From contig NZ_WWNB01000014.1 in the NCBI RefSeq assembly GCF_012062845.1, positions 1-64,000 on the forward strand: a DNA stretch of 64,000 nucleotides, written 5' to 3'. The notes under the pieces were generated by a model, which was given only the letters and a program-made list of their open reading frames with translations, was not told the DNA's origin and did not search any database. How positions within the stretch are numbered: position 1 is the first letter of the stretch; the number at the start of each line of letters is the position of its first letter. The stretch comes from Halomonas salinarum. GTDB taxonomy: Bacteria; Pseudomonadota; Gammaproteobacteria; Pseudomonadales; Halomonadaceae. The position numbers and the translations under genes are program-made. This document shows positions 1 through 7,654 of the stretch, piece after piece.

Positions 1-2
1 AG

Positions 3-113
3 GCGGCCAGGTCACGCGCACGCGGCTACCGGAACGAGGCCAACTTCATCGCCATGATCTACCTGATTGGTAGCCCCGTGGGCCGCCTGCTGGATCAGGC
101 CAAATCCACATGA
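3..113 (+). pseudogene. ISL3-type transposase, C-terminal end (5' part outside window)
   Basis: The open frame enters from the left edge and stops with TGA at 111-113. It reads about 36 residues, including RARGYRNEANFIAMIYLIG. The Arg-Ala-Arg-Gly-Tyr-Arg block followed by a hydrophobic stretch is typical of the extreme C terminus of ISL3 (IS204/IS1001/IS1165) family transposases. The stop codon lies inside a sequence that looks like the element's right inverted repeat, as is common in this family. Whether the rest of the transposase is intact cannot be seen, because it lies outside the window. The family assignment rests on a short motif. Confidence 0.6.
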
Positions 114-127
114 AACGTCGAAGAACC
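106..127 (+). repeat. Probable right terminal inverted repeat of the ISL3-type element
   Basis: The segment ends ...ACGTCGAAGAACC, which in reverse complement begins GGTTCTTCG. ISL3-family ends characteristically start GG-(N)-TCTTCG, so this fits a right terminal repeat. The matching left end is outside the window, so neither the inverted repeat nor an 8-bp target duplication can be confirmed. The sequence changes character right after this point, entering a tnpB reading frame, which suggests the element was inserted inside tnpB. Confidence 0.5.
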
Positions 128-276
128 GCGAAAAGCTCCCGCTTGCCCAGCGCCATTGGCACTGCGACGGCTGTGGCGAGCCGATAGATCGGGACATTAA
201 CGCGGCAAAGAATATAAAAACCGCCGGGCTGGCGGGGATAGCCTGTGGAGCGACTGGATCGGGGATAGCGGCGTAG
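128..276 (+). pseudogene. tnpB: TnpB (IS200/IS605 OrfB) C-terminal fragment
   Basis: About 49 residues remain, containing WHCDGCGEPIDRDINAAKNI. This is the zinc-ribbon half CxxC followed by the last RuvC catalytic block (RDINAA) of TnpB, the RNA-guided nuclease of IS200/IS605 and IS1341-type elements. The frame is open to TAG at 274-276. Upstream it runs straight into the ISL3-type end at about 127, so the first roughly 350 residues are missing and the protein cannot be functional. The stop codon sits in the loop of a perfect hairpin that starts the right-end RNA structure. Confidence 0.8.
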
Positions 277-372
277 CCGCTATCTAGTGAAGGCGTGTTG
301 AAGCAGGAAGGTTCTCGGGGTGACCCAAGAACCCTCGCCCAAAGCGCGAAGCGCGGCGGGCGGGGAGTGTCA
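264..372 (+). ncRNA. Right-end RNA (omega/reRNA scaffold-like) of the tnpB element
   Basis: Three consecutive hairpins overlap and follow the tnpB stop. The first is 264-284 (GATAGCGGC, loop GTA, GCCGCTATC). The second is 310-333 (GGTTCT.GGG pairing with CCC.AGAACC). The third is a long stem, about 333-365, with an inner GCGC/GCGC pair. The block ends in GGGGAGTGTCA, a right-end signature often seen in IS200/IS605 and IS1341-like elements. TnpB guide RNAs arise from exactly this position, with the guide read from flanking DNA. Here the guide would be dctM sequence from about 373. Whether it is still transcribed is unknown, since the 5' part of the element is gone. Confidence 0.55.
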
Positions 373-1235
373 GTGCCTGCTCGTCGATCATTGGCCCGAT
401 CATTCCGCCGAGTGTCGTGATGGTGGTGTATGCCACCTTGCTGCGTGATATCTCGGTGATCGACCTGTTCGCCGGCGGTATCCTCCCGGGTATTCTGTTG
501 GCCGGAGCCCTGCTGGTGACCAGCATGATTCTTGCCTGGAAGCGCGGTTATCCGAAGCAGGCACCGACGCCCTTCAAGGCGGCGATTTTCGCCTTTCTGG
601 CGGCGCTTCCGGCCATGGTGGTGCCGCTGATCATACTGGGTGGGATTCTCTCGGGGCTGACGACCATCACCGAGGCCTCGGGGTTCGCGGCGGTCTACGC
701 GATACTGATCGGGACATTGGTCTATCGCAGCCTGACACTCGCCAAGATCTGGCATTCGCTGCTGGTCACGGTTCGCTTCTCCGGGGTGGTGTTCTTTCTG
801 CTGGCGACCTCGGCGGTGCTCGGTTGGTTCGTGACACGCTCAGGGGTCGCCCGGGATGCGGCCTCGATCATCACGACCTTCAGTGATGTCGCCTTCGTGC
901 AGCTCATGATGGTGTGCCTTTTGCTGATCATCATCGGTACGGTGATGGATGTGCTACCGGCATTGGTGGTGGTGGCCCCGGTGATCGTGCCGGCGATGAT
1001 TCAGCTCGGCTTCGATCCGCTGCATTTCGCGATCCTGATGATTGTGGTGCTGAATATCTCCAATGTGACCCCTCCCGTGGGCATGACGCTAATGACAGCG
1101 GCGCGCATTGCCCAGGTGCCCTATGAACGGGCGATCATCGCCTCGCTGCCGTTCTATTTTTCCTTCCTGGCCGTCATCCTGTTGCTGGCCGCCTTCCCAG
1201 CGCTGTCGACCTGGATTCCCAGCCTCCTTGATTAA
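372..1235 (+). pseudogene. TRAP transporter large permease (DctM-like), 5' truncated
   Basis: The reading frame is open from the element junction at about 372 to TAA at 1233-1235, giving about 287 residues. A complete DctM subunit is usually about 425. The first residues, CSSIIGPIIPPS, match the conserved mid-protein DctM segment, so the N-terminal third is missing. The remainder has about seven hydrophobic segments and the conserved NVTPPVGM motif near the C terminus. TRAP large permeases are the channel subunits of sodium-driven, binding-protein-dependent uptake of organic acids and related solutes. No TRAP small subunit or binding protein is visible. A GTG at 417 could start a shorter peptide, but the transporter is most likely dead. 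Confidence 0.85.
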
Positions 1236-1251
1236 GTCTCCTTGATTGAGC
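1224..1251 (+). repeat. Two imperfect 14-bp tandem copies over the dctM stop codon
   Basis: CTCCTTGATTAAGT (1224-1237) is followed directly by CTCCTTGATTGAGC (1238-1251). The first copy contains the TAA stop of the dctM remnant, and the second carries an in-frame-looking TGA. It is a small duplication with no known function. Confidence 0.6.
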
Positions 1252-1267
1252 CTTCTGGACTAGCCTG

Positions 1268-2314
1268 ATGAAACTCTTCTATTCCCCTGCCCAGAATCGC
1301 CACGCCCCGGAGACGTTCCTGCTGCGTGGCCAGCCGGCCCCGTCACCGGAGCGTCCCGAGCGGGCCGAGCGTCTCGCCGAGGCCATCGCCGAGCTGGGCC
1401 TTCATCTCGATACGCCCGAAACGCTAGATTCACCGCGTCTGCGCGAGCGCCTGGCGCGCATTCATACGCCGCGCTATCTCGAATTCCTGGAAACCATCCA
1501 TGGTCGCTGGCAGGCGATGCCGGGGGCGTCTGCTCTGGTGGCGCCCAATGTTCACCCCTGTGGCGGCGGGTATCAGTACCCGAGTCACCCCGTCGGCCAG
1601 GCGGGCTGGCATCTGCATGACATGGCTTGTCCGATTGGCGCCGACAGTTTCGCCGGCATCCTGGCCAGCGCGGCTAGTGCCGAGGCCGCCGCAATGCGCG
1701 TCTGCGAAGGCGAGATGAGCGCCTATGCACTGTGTCGGCCGCCAGGCCATCATGCCGGGCCGGAACGGGCGGGAGGGTTCTGCTTCCTCAATAATTCGGC
1801 ACTGGCGGCAACGATTCTGCGCGAACGCTATGATCGGGTGGCCATCGTCGATGTCGATCTTCATCACGGCAATGGTACCCAGGATATTTTCTATGCCCGT
1901 GGCGATGTCTGGACCGGGTCGGTGCATGCTGATACTGATGCGTTTTATCCGTTTTACTGGGGCGGTGCCGATGAAACCGGCAGCGGCGAAGGGCAGGGGG
2001 CGAACGTCAATCTGCCACTACCACTGGGTAGTGATGGGAATACATTCATGGCTGCGCTTGATGAGTTGCTCGTCCGCCTTGATGACTTCGCTCCCGAGGC
2101 CATAGTGGTCGCGCTGGGTCTCGATGCGCACAAGGATGATCCGCTAGCCGGACTTTCGCTTGAGACCGAGGATTTTCGCCGGGTCGGTGCACGCCTGAGA
2201 AAGCTTGCAGTGCCGGTAGTGCTGATTCAGGAAGGTGGTTACCCAACTGACGCCCTCGGTGCCAATCTGGCGGCCTTTCTCGCGGGTTTTCGCAAGGGCA
2301 TTCACGCCGACTGA
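1268..2314 (+). CDS. Acetylpolyamine amidohydrolase-type deacetylase
   Basis: A 348-residue protein of the arginase/deacetylase fold, close in length to bacterial acetylpolyamine amidohydrolases (about 340). Visible motifs are RPPGHHAG with catalytic His161/His162, VDVDLHHGNGTQ with the zinc ligands Asp197 and His199, LGLDAHKDDP with the third ligand Asp286, and EGGYP with the transition-state Tyr325. Enzymes of this group remove acetyl groups from acetylated polyamines or other acetylated amines, in the cytoplasm. It starts 33 bp after the truncated TRAP permease and precedes ridA and an ornithine cyclodeaminase homologue, suggesting a catabolic unit for an acylated amine. The substrate is not readable from sequence. 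No strong ribosome binding site precedes the ATG. Confidence 0.88.
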   Translation: MKLFYSPAQNRHAPETFLLRGQPAPSPERPERAERLAEAIAELGLHLDTPETLDSPRLRERLARIHTPRYLEFLETIHGRWQAMPGASALVAPNVHPCGGGYQYPSHPVGQAGWHLHDMACPIGADSFAGILASAASAEAAAMRVCEGEMSAYALCRPPGHHAGPERAGGFCFLNNSALAATILRERYDRVAIVDVDLHHGNGTQDIFYARGDVWTGSVHADTDAFYPFYWGGADETGSGEGQGANVNLPLPLGSDGNTFMAALDELLVRLDDFAPEAIVVALGLDAHKDDPLAGLSLETEDFRRVGARLRKLAVPVVLIQEGGYPTDALGANLAAFLAGFRKGIHAD

Positions 2315-2394
2315 CGCCGCGGCCCTTATTTTTACGCTGACTGATCGAAACTCGATGGCCGAATCCAGCCATCTATTCACCAAAGGACATTGCC

Positions 2395-2751
2395 ATGACC
2401 GTCACCTATCAAGACAGCAACGCCCGCATGAGCCAGGTTGCCGTGCACAACCAGACCGTCTATCTGGCCGGACAGGTGCCAAGTGATGCCAGCGCCGATA
2501 TGAAGGGCCAGACCGAGCAGGTGCTGGCGCGCATCGATAGCCTGCTTGAGCAGGCCGGGACATCCAAGCATCAGTTGATCTCGGCCCAGATCTGGGTGAC
2601 CAGCATGGACGAGTTCGCGGTGATGAATGAGGCCTGGGACGCCTGGGTGGTGCCTGGCCGCCCGCCGGTGCGTGCGGCGGTAGAGGCCAAGCTGGCCAAG
2701 CCCGAGTGGAAGGTCGAAATCATGGTGGTGGCGGCGCTTCCGGGAGCCTGA
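2395..2751 (+). CDS. RidA/YjgF-family enamine/imine deaminase
   Basis: A 118-residue protein of the small RidA family, which forms cytoplasmic trimers and hydrolyses reactive enamine/imine intermediates such as 2-aminoacrylate. The conserved Arg of the active site is in PPVRAAVEAKL, preceded by the typical substrate-pocket segment (IWVTSMDEF). It is a divergent RidA subgroup member rather than the canonical housekeeping form, judged by the N-terminal region. The gene ends 1 bp before the ornithine cyclodeaminase homologue and is probably translated with it. Ridding the cell of imines made by that enzyme or by a PLP-dependent step is a plausible role here. Confidence 0.88.
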   Translation: MTVTYQDSNARMSQVAVHNQTVYLAGQVPSDASADMKGQTEQVLARIDSLLEQAGTSKHQLISAQIWVTSMDEFAVMNEAWDAWVVPGRPPVRAAVEAKLAKPEWKVEIMVVAALPGA

Positions 2752-2752
2752 T

Positions 2753-3694
2753 ATGCGAATGATCACCAGCGAGGAGGTAGCACGTGGCCTGCCCTGGGAA
2801 TCGCTGATCCAGCGTCTGGGCGCGGTCTTTCGCGAGGGTGTCGAGTCACCGCCACGCCATCATCACGCCATGCATCGCCCGGACGGTGAGGCCACCATGC
2901 TGCTGATGCCGGCCTGGGAGCCCGCCGGTTATATCGGTGTGAAGATGGTCAATGTCTTCCCGCAAAACGCCGATCAGGGGCTGCCGGCAATTGCTGGCGT
3001 CTATTTTCTCAGCGAGGGCCGACATGGCCGGCCACTTGCGTGCATGGAAGGCAGTGAGCTGACGCGTCGTCGCACCGCGGCAGCTTCGGCCTTGGCGGCA
3101 GGCGAACTGGCCCGTGAAGACGCCGAGACGTTGTTGATCGTCGGCACCGGCAAGCTGGCGCCGATGCTGATCGAAGCTCACGCTGCCGTGCGCCCGATCA
3201 AACGCGTCAGGGTCTGGGGGCGAAAGCGGGAGAAGGCCGAGACCCTTGCCCGTGCCTATGCCGACCGCTTCGATATTGAGGCGGTCGAGGATCTGGAAGC
3301 GGCGGTAGGGCAGGCCGACATCGTCAGCTGTGCGACACTTTCGACAAAGGCACTGGTGAAAGGGGCCTGGCTCAAGCCCGGCGCACACCTGGACTTGGTT
3401 GGTGCCTTCCGCCACAGCATGCGCGAGAGTGACGGCGAGTGCCTCCGTCGAGGTGAGGTGTTCGTCGATACCTATGCCGGTGCTCAGGGCGAGGCCGGCG
3501 ATATCCATCAGGCCATTGAGGAAGAGGCTTTCGCCTTCGAGCAGATTCGTGCCGATCTCGCCGAGTTGCTGCGCGGCGAACGTAGTGGGCGATCGAGCGA
3601 CGAGGCCATCACCGTCTTCAAGTCGGTCGGGGCGTCGCTCGAGGACCTGGCCGCCGCCATCGAGGTGTGGGAGCAACTCGAGGGGGCGGCATGA
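2753..3694 (+). CDS. Ornithine cyclodeaminase/mu-crystallin family protein
   Basis: A 313-residue protein of the usual family length. The Rossmann part includes LLIVGTGKLAPM, and the conserved LVGAFRHSMRESD contains the family's catalytic Asp. The family covers ornithine cyclodeaminase, alanine dehydrogenase (archaeal type), ketimine reductases and L-lysine cyclodeaminase, all NAD(P)-dependent. The exact reaction cannot be assigned. It is one base downstream of ridA, and its TGA overlaps the ATG of the next gene (ATGA), so the three are almost certainly one transcript. Given the two flanking deacetylases, a substrate such as a deacetylated diamino acid or cyclic imine is plausible but inferred. 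Confidence 0.85.
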   Translation: MRMITSEEVARGLPWESLIQRLGAVFREGVESPPRHHHAMHRPDGEATMLLMPAWEPAGYIGVKMVNVFPQNADQGLPAIAGVYFLSEGRHGRPLACMEGSELTRRRTAAASALAAGELAREDAETLLIVGTGKLAPMLIEAHAAVRPIKRVRVWGRKREKAETLARAYADRFDIEAVEDLEAAVGQADIVSCATLSTKALVKGAWLKPGAHLDLVGAFRHSMRESDGECLRRGEVFVDTYAGAQGEAGDIHQAIEEEAFAFEQIRADLAELLRGERSGRSSDEAITVFKSVGASLEDLAAAIEVWEQLEGAA

Positions 3695-4818
3695 GCAGCC
3701 TGCCATCGGCCTCATCCTTGGAGCAGACCGGCTTCTTCTGGCATGAACGCTGCTTCTGGCATGACCCGGGTGCGATCGGCGTCTTCTCCTCCCCCGGGGC
3801 GTTCCTGCAGCCCCAGCCGGCGTCTGAAAGCGCGGAGAGCAAGCGTCGTCTCAAGAACCTTCTGGAGGTGTCGGGACTGATCGACGAGCTTGTGGTCGAG
3901 AAGCCCGCACCGGCGAGCCGTGTCGACCTTGAGCGCTTTCATACCGCGGCTTACCTGGATGCCCTGGCGGCGGGAGAGCAGGCCGGCGGCGGTGATGCGG
4001 GTGATTGTGCTCCCTTTGGCCCGGGCAGCGAGGCAGCGGCCTATCAGTCCGCGGGTCTCGCGGTGGCGGCCGTCGATGCAGTGGCGTGCGGGCGCTTGCG
4101 CAACGCCTATGCGCTGTGCCGGCCGCCCGGCCATCACGCCGAATCGGGGCGTGGTCGCGGATTCTGTCTGCTCGGTAACATCCCCGTGGCGGTGAAGCGG
4201 GCGCGCGCCTTGGGGCATATCGGGCGGGTGGCGATCCTCGATTGGGATGTGCATCACGGCAACGGCCAGCAGGATGCCTTCTATGACGATCCCGAGGTGT
4301 TCACGGTCTCGGTTCATCAGGCCGGCAATTTTCCGCTGGATAGCGGCTTCGTCGAGGAGCGTGGGCGCGGGGCAGGGCAGGGCGCCAACCTCAATCTGCC
4401 GATGCCGCCGGGTGCCGGGATCGGTGCCTATCGCTATGCATTCGAGCAGTTGATCGTGCCGGCCCTTGAGGCACTTGCCCCTCAGATGATCGTGATCGCC
4501 TGTGGCTATGATGCCTGCGCCAAGGACCCCTTGGGTAAGATGTTGCTCAACAGCAGTGCCTTCGCCGACATGACCGCGCAGATCAAGGCGCTGTCAGAAC
4601 GAGTTTGTGAAGGACGGCTGGTGATGATTCACGAGGGGGGCTATAGCGAGGGCTATGTGCCGCTGTGCGGTCATGCGGTGATCGCGACCCTGGCCGATAG
4701 CGCGATCAAGGTGCCCGACCCCCAGGACGCGGAGATTGCTGCCTGGGCGTATCAGGACCTGCAGCCGCATCAGCGCGACCTGATCGATGGTTGGGTACGC
4801 GACTGGCGCGAGACGTGA
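3691..4818 (+). CDS. Class II histone deacetylase-like amidohydrolase
   Basis: A 375-residue protein. The ATG at 3691 overlaps the preceding stop codon and is preferred over a longer start at 3667 inside that gene. Motifs are RPPGHHAE with His148/His149, DWDVHHGNGQQ with zinc ligands Asp186 and His188, CGYDACAKDP with Asp274, and HEGGYSEGYVP with Tyr318. The N terminus (TGFFWHERCFWHDPG) resembles the bacterial HDAH group related to eukaryotic class II HDACs, and differs from the acetylpolyamine-type enzyme upstream. The group deacylates small acylated amines, with natural substrates mostly unknown. Two different deacetylases in one cluster is unusual. Confidence 0.87.
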   Translation: MSSLPSASSLEQTGFFWHERCFWHDPGAIGVFSSPGAFLQPQPASESAESKRRLKNLLEVSGLIDELVVEKPAPASRVDLERFHTAAYLDALAAGEQAGGGDAGDCAPFGPGSEAAAYQSAGLAVAAVDAVACGRLRNAYALCRPPGHHAESGRGRGFCLLGNIPVAVKRARALGHIGRVAILDWDVHHGNGQQDAFYDDPEVFTVSVHQAGNFPLDSGFVEERGRGAGQGANLNLPMPPGAGIGAYRYAFEQLIVPALEALAPQMIVIACGYDACAKDPLGKMLLNSSAFADMTAQIKALSERVCEGRLVMIHEGGYSEGYVPLCGHAVIATLADSAIKVPDPQDAEIAAWAYQDLQPHQRDLIDGWVRDWRET

Positions 4819-4892
4819 AGGCGTAGCGGCATGTTCGGTCGCGGATGCCTTGTCCTCGACCCATTTCGAAGACTGATTCTGAGAGGAAGGCC

Positions 4893-5843
4893 ATGACGCC
4901 ATTGTATGATCGGGACGGTTTCATCTGGCATAACGGTGAATGGCTGGCGTGGCGCGACGCCACCACCCATCTGCTGACCCACACCCTGCATTACGGCATG
5001 GGATGCTTCGAAGGCGTGCGGGCCTATGCCGGTCCGAACGGCACGCATCTCTTTCGGGTGGCCGAGCATACGCGTCGACTGTGCGATAGTGCCCATTCCC
5101 TGGATATACCGTTACCTTTCAGTGCCGATCAACTGATTGCTGCGCAACGTGAGTGCCTGGCACGCAATGGCCTGACTAACGCCTACCTGAAACCCACTGT
5201 CTATTTTGGCGCCGAGGGCTTGGGGCTGCGGGCCAAGGGCCTGACCACCAACGTGATGGTGGCGGCCTGGGACCTGGGCGACTATGTCTCGGCTACGGCG
5301 TCCCGGGAAGGACTGCGCGCTCTGACCTCGTCCTGGGCGCGCCATCACGTCAACATCAGCCTGTGTCGGGCCAAGACCAACGGTCATTATGTCAATTCGA
5401 TGCTGGCGCTGAACACGGCGATCAAGGCGGGATTCGACGAGACCCTTATGCTCGACCCGGAAGGCTATGTGGCCGAGGCTTCGGCGGCCAATGTCTTTCT
5501 GCTGCGCGATGGCGTGTTGCATACCCCGGAGATCACCTCCTGCCTGCAGGGCATTACCCGAGACAGCGTGATCCGGCTGGCTCGCGAGGTGCTGGGGCTT
5601 GAAGTACAGGAGCGGCGCATCACCCGCGACGAGCTTTATACCGCCGACGAGGCCTTCCTGACCGGCACCGCCGCCGAGCTGTTGCCCCTGCGCGAGCTTG
5701 ATGGGCGGCGTATCGGGCCGGGCGGGCGTGAGATCTCTCCGGATTCGCTCACCGCTTCGCTTCAGGCCCTCTATCATCGCGTCACCCGAGGTGACCTGGG
5801 AGAAGATCTCGTCGCCTACCGTGGGTGGCTGACGCCGGCCTGA
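4893..5843 (+). CDS. ilvE: Branched-chain-type amino acid aminotransferase (class IV)
   Basis: A 316-residue fold-type IV PLP enzyme. The start at 4893 is chosen because GAGAGGAAGG sits just upstream, while the frame stays open further 5'. Visible features are HTLHYGMGCFEGVRAY near the N terminus, the PLP-binding Lys in LCRAKTNGHYVNSM, and EASAANVFLLRDG and GITRDSVIRLA typical of IlvE. IlvE interconverts Val, Leu and Ile with their 2-oxo acids using glutamate. It follows the deacetylase by 74 bp on the same strand, so it could be co-transcribed or be the separate housekeeping gene. A D-amino acid or aminodeoxychorismate role is less likely, given the overall similarity to IlvE. Confidence 0.85.
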   Translation: MTPLYDRDGFIWHNGEWLAWRDATTHLLTHTLHYGMGCFEGVRAYAGPNGTHLFRVAEHTRRLCDSAHSLDIPLPFSADQLIAAQRECLARNGLTNAYLKPTVYFGAEGLGLRAKGLTTNVMVAAWDLGDYVSATASREGLRALTSSWARHHVNISLCRAKTNGHYVNSMLALNTAIKAGFDETLMLDPEGYVAEASAANVFLLRDGVLHTPEITSCLQGITRDSVIRLAREVLGLEVQERRITRDELYTADEAFLTGTAAELLPLRELDGRRIGPGGREISPDSLTASLQALYHRVTRGDLGEDLVAYRGWLTPA

Positions 5844-5851
5844 ATCAGCAA

Positions 5852-6034
5852 CAAAAACGCCATGGAGCGGTGTCGCTCCATGGCGGTATGCTGACCTCCC
5901 TGGACACCCTCCGGGTGTCATGGCGTTCTGCCTTTCCCTATGGCACACCCTGTGCCGTCGCGTCCCTGGCGTCTTGTCGACAGTGTCCCTTGTCTTGGTG
6001 GCCTGGGATGTCGACGGCCTGTCGAACTCCCTTG
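5852..6034 (-). ncRNA. Candidate CsrB/RsmZ-like CsrA-sequestering small RNA
   Basis: On the minus strand, a TTGTCA / 18 bp / TATAGT promoter (6070 to 6041) would start a transcript near 6034. It would end at a 12-bp hairpin followed by TTTTT near 5853, giving about 183 nt. The RNA contains seven GGA triplets: four AGGGA motifs with their cores near 6030, 5998, 5967 and 5937, the hairpin GACACC-CGGAG-GGTGTC (about 5905-5921), AGGGAGG near 5897, and one GGA in the terminator stem. Several sit in loops flanked by complementary arms. GGA in hairpin loops is the hallmark of RsmX/Y/Z and CsrB/C RNAs that titrate CsrA. No coding frame explains the pattern. A GacA-type upstream box (TGTAAG-N6-CTTACA) was looked for and not seen. 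Confidence 0.65.
5853..5885 (-). terminator. Intrinsic terminator of the small RNA
   Basis: The perfect 12-bp stem CGCCATGGAGCG / CGCTCCATGGCG (5858-5869 and 5874-5885) has a 4-nt loop. A run of five U residues follows only on the minus strand. It lies just after the aminotransferase gene, but the plus-strand side lacks a T tract, so its main direction is minus. Confidence 0.7.
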
Positions 6035-6040
6035 CCACTC

Positions 6041-6070
6041 ACTATAGAGCATGAACACGTTTTGTGACAA
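6041..6070 (-). promoter_or_regulatory. Sigma-70-like promoter of the small RNA
   Basis: Read on the minus strand: -35 TTGTCA (6070-6065), 18-bp spacer, -10 TATAGT (6046-6041). It is a good match to the consensus and points away from the plus-strand transporter gene, into a region without any minus-strand protein gene. Confidence 0.6.
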
Positions 6071-6207
6071 TTTATTAACCATGTGGTGACATTATGATGA
6101 CGGCCTTGCCAGCCTGAACCCTGATGATCCACTCCGCATCATGCTCTTTTCTGCTAGAATCGCCGCCTTTCGCGTCCTGATACATATCATTCGATGGAAG
6201 ATAAGGC

Positions 6208-7569
6208 ATGAATGCGGTAATTCTGGCAGTACTCGTTATGGTGGGCCTGTCCCTGGCCCGGGTATCGGTGGTCTTCGCGCTGGTGGTAGGCGCGCTGGTT
6301 GGTGGGTTGGTAGGTGGGTTATCCCTCGATGCCACCTTGGCGGCCTTCAACGATGGAGTAGGTGGTGGCGCCAAGGTGGCGCTTGCCTATGCCACGCTGG
6401 GGGCGTTTGCGGTGGCAATTTCCCGCTCGGGGCTACCGGATCTGCTGGCGCAGAAGTTGATTCGCTTGCTGGGGCAGGACGCCACCCAGCGTCGTCAGCA
6501 GGCAGTCAAGTACATGCTGCTGGGGTCGGTGCTACTGGTGGCGGTGTCGTCGCAGAACCTGATTCCGGTGCATATCGCCTTTATTCCGATTCTGATTCCA
6601 CCGCTGCTCAAGGTCATGAACCAGCTGCGTCTGGACCGCCGCGCAGTAGCCTGTGCGCTGACCTTTGGTCTCACTGCCCCCTATATGCTGTTGCCGGTAG
6701 GGTTCGGGGCCATATTTCTCAATGACATACTGCTTGCCAATATCAACAGTGCCGGCGAAGCGCTGGGCCTTGAGGTCTCTCGCGGCATGGTGCCATTGGC
6801 CATGGGAGTGCCAGTGGCGGGTATGGCGCTGGGTCTGGTAGTGGCTATCGCTTTCAGTTACCGCAAGCCCAGGGACTATGCCGACAGTGAACTGGTCACC
6901 AGCCAGCAGCCCCACTATCCGTCCCACGGCAACGACAGTGCACCTGCGGCCAGCACCACTGGACTGGTGATGTCGGTGGTGGCGATTCTCTCGGCCCTGG
7001 CGATTCAGCTCTATAGTGGATCGATGGTGCTGGGCGGGCTGGTCGGCTTTGCCCTGCTCTCTGTGGGCGGCATCTTCAAATGGCGCGAGGCCGATGACCT
7101 ATTCACCAGTGGCATGCGCATGATGGCACTTATCGGTTTCATCATGATCTCTGCCTCGGGTTTTGCCGCCGTGATGGAGGCGACCGGTGATGTCGATAGC
7201 CTGGTGCAGAGCTCTTTCGACATGATCGGTGATAATAAAGGGCTGGCGGCGCTGTTGATGCTGGTGGTAGGACTCTTTATTACCCTGGGAATCGGTTCTT
7301 CTTTCTCCACGATTCCGATTATCGCGACCATCTTTGTGCCCCTGGCCGTGCAATTCGGCTTTTCCGACCTGGCTACCGTTGCGCTCGTCGGCACCGCTGC
7401 CGCGCTGGGGGATGCTGGCTCGCCGGCGTCAGATTCGACCCTCGGACCAACCTCGGGTCTCAATGTCGACCGCCAGCACGACCACATCTGGGACAGCGTG
7501 GTACCGACCTTCCTGCACTACAACATTCCGCTGATTGCCTTCGGCTGGCTGGCTGCGATGAGCCTCTAG
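6208..7569 (+). CDS. YuiF-like Na+/H+ antiporter-family transporter
   Basis: A 453-residue integral membrane protein with about 11-12 hydrophobic segments. It belongs to the NhaC/ion-transporter superfamily and resembles the YuiF group of putative amino acid/sodium transporters. It has a glycine-rich early helix ([12 protein letters not shown]) and a conserved C-terminal segment, [19 protein letters not shown], characteristic of these carriers. The substrate is unassigned; amino acid uptake or sodium/proton exchange is likely. The gene stands alone between the small RNA region and a convergent trmJ. An extended -10-like TGCTAGAAT lies at about 6151-6159. Confidence 0.8.
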   Translation: MNAVILAVLVMVGLSLARVSVVFALVVGALVGGLVGGLSLDATLAAFNDGVGGGAKVALAYATLGAFAVAISRSGLPDLLAQKLIRLLGQDATQRRQQAVKYMLLGSVLLVAVSSQNLIPVHIAFIPILIPPLLKVMNQLRLDRRAVACALTFGLTAPYMLLPVGFGAIFLNDILLANINSAGEALGLEVSRGMVPLAMGVPVAGMALGLVVAIAFSYRKPRDYADSELVTSQQPHYPSHGNDSAPAASTTGLVMSVVAILSALAIQLYSGSMVLGGLVGFALLSVGGIFKWREADDLFTSGMRMMALIGFIMISASGFAAVMEATGDVDSLVQSSFDMIGDNKGLAALLMLVVGLFITLGIGSSFSTIPIIATIFVPLAVQFGFSDLATVALVGTAAALGDAGSPASDSTLGPTSGLNVDRQHDHIWDSVVPTFLHYNIPLIAFGWLAAMSL

Positions 7570-7601
7570 CTAGTGAACGATGAGTCAGCTGTTAACAAAG
7601 A

Positions 7602-7635
7602 AAAGTAACGGCGGCCCGCAGGCCGCCGTTACTTT
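7602..7635. terminator. Bidirectional intrinsic terminator between yuiF-like gene and trmJ
   Basis: The stem AAAGTAACGGCGGCC / GGCCGCCGTTACTTT has a 4-nt loop, with T residues following on both strands. It can end transcription of both convergent genes. Confidence 0.85.
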
Positions 7636-7654
7636 TTGGTAAGCCTGAAAGCGT

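Noticed and set aside
417..1235. Intact TRAP permease starting at GTG 417
   Set aside because: The frame upstream of 417 continues with conserved DctM residues to the element junction, and the N-terminal third of the family is missing.
5938..6132. 64-codon minus-strand frame in the ilvE/YuiF gap
   Set aside because: Runs across the promoter and 5' half of the small RNA candidate with no ribosome binding site or protein-like features.
6071..6207. GacA/UvrY binding box upstream of the small RNA
   Set aside because: Searched for a TGTAAG-N6-CTTACA-like palindrome; only TGTGGTGACA with the wrong spacing was seen.
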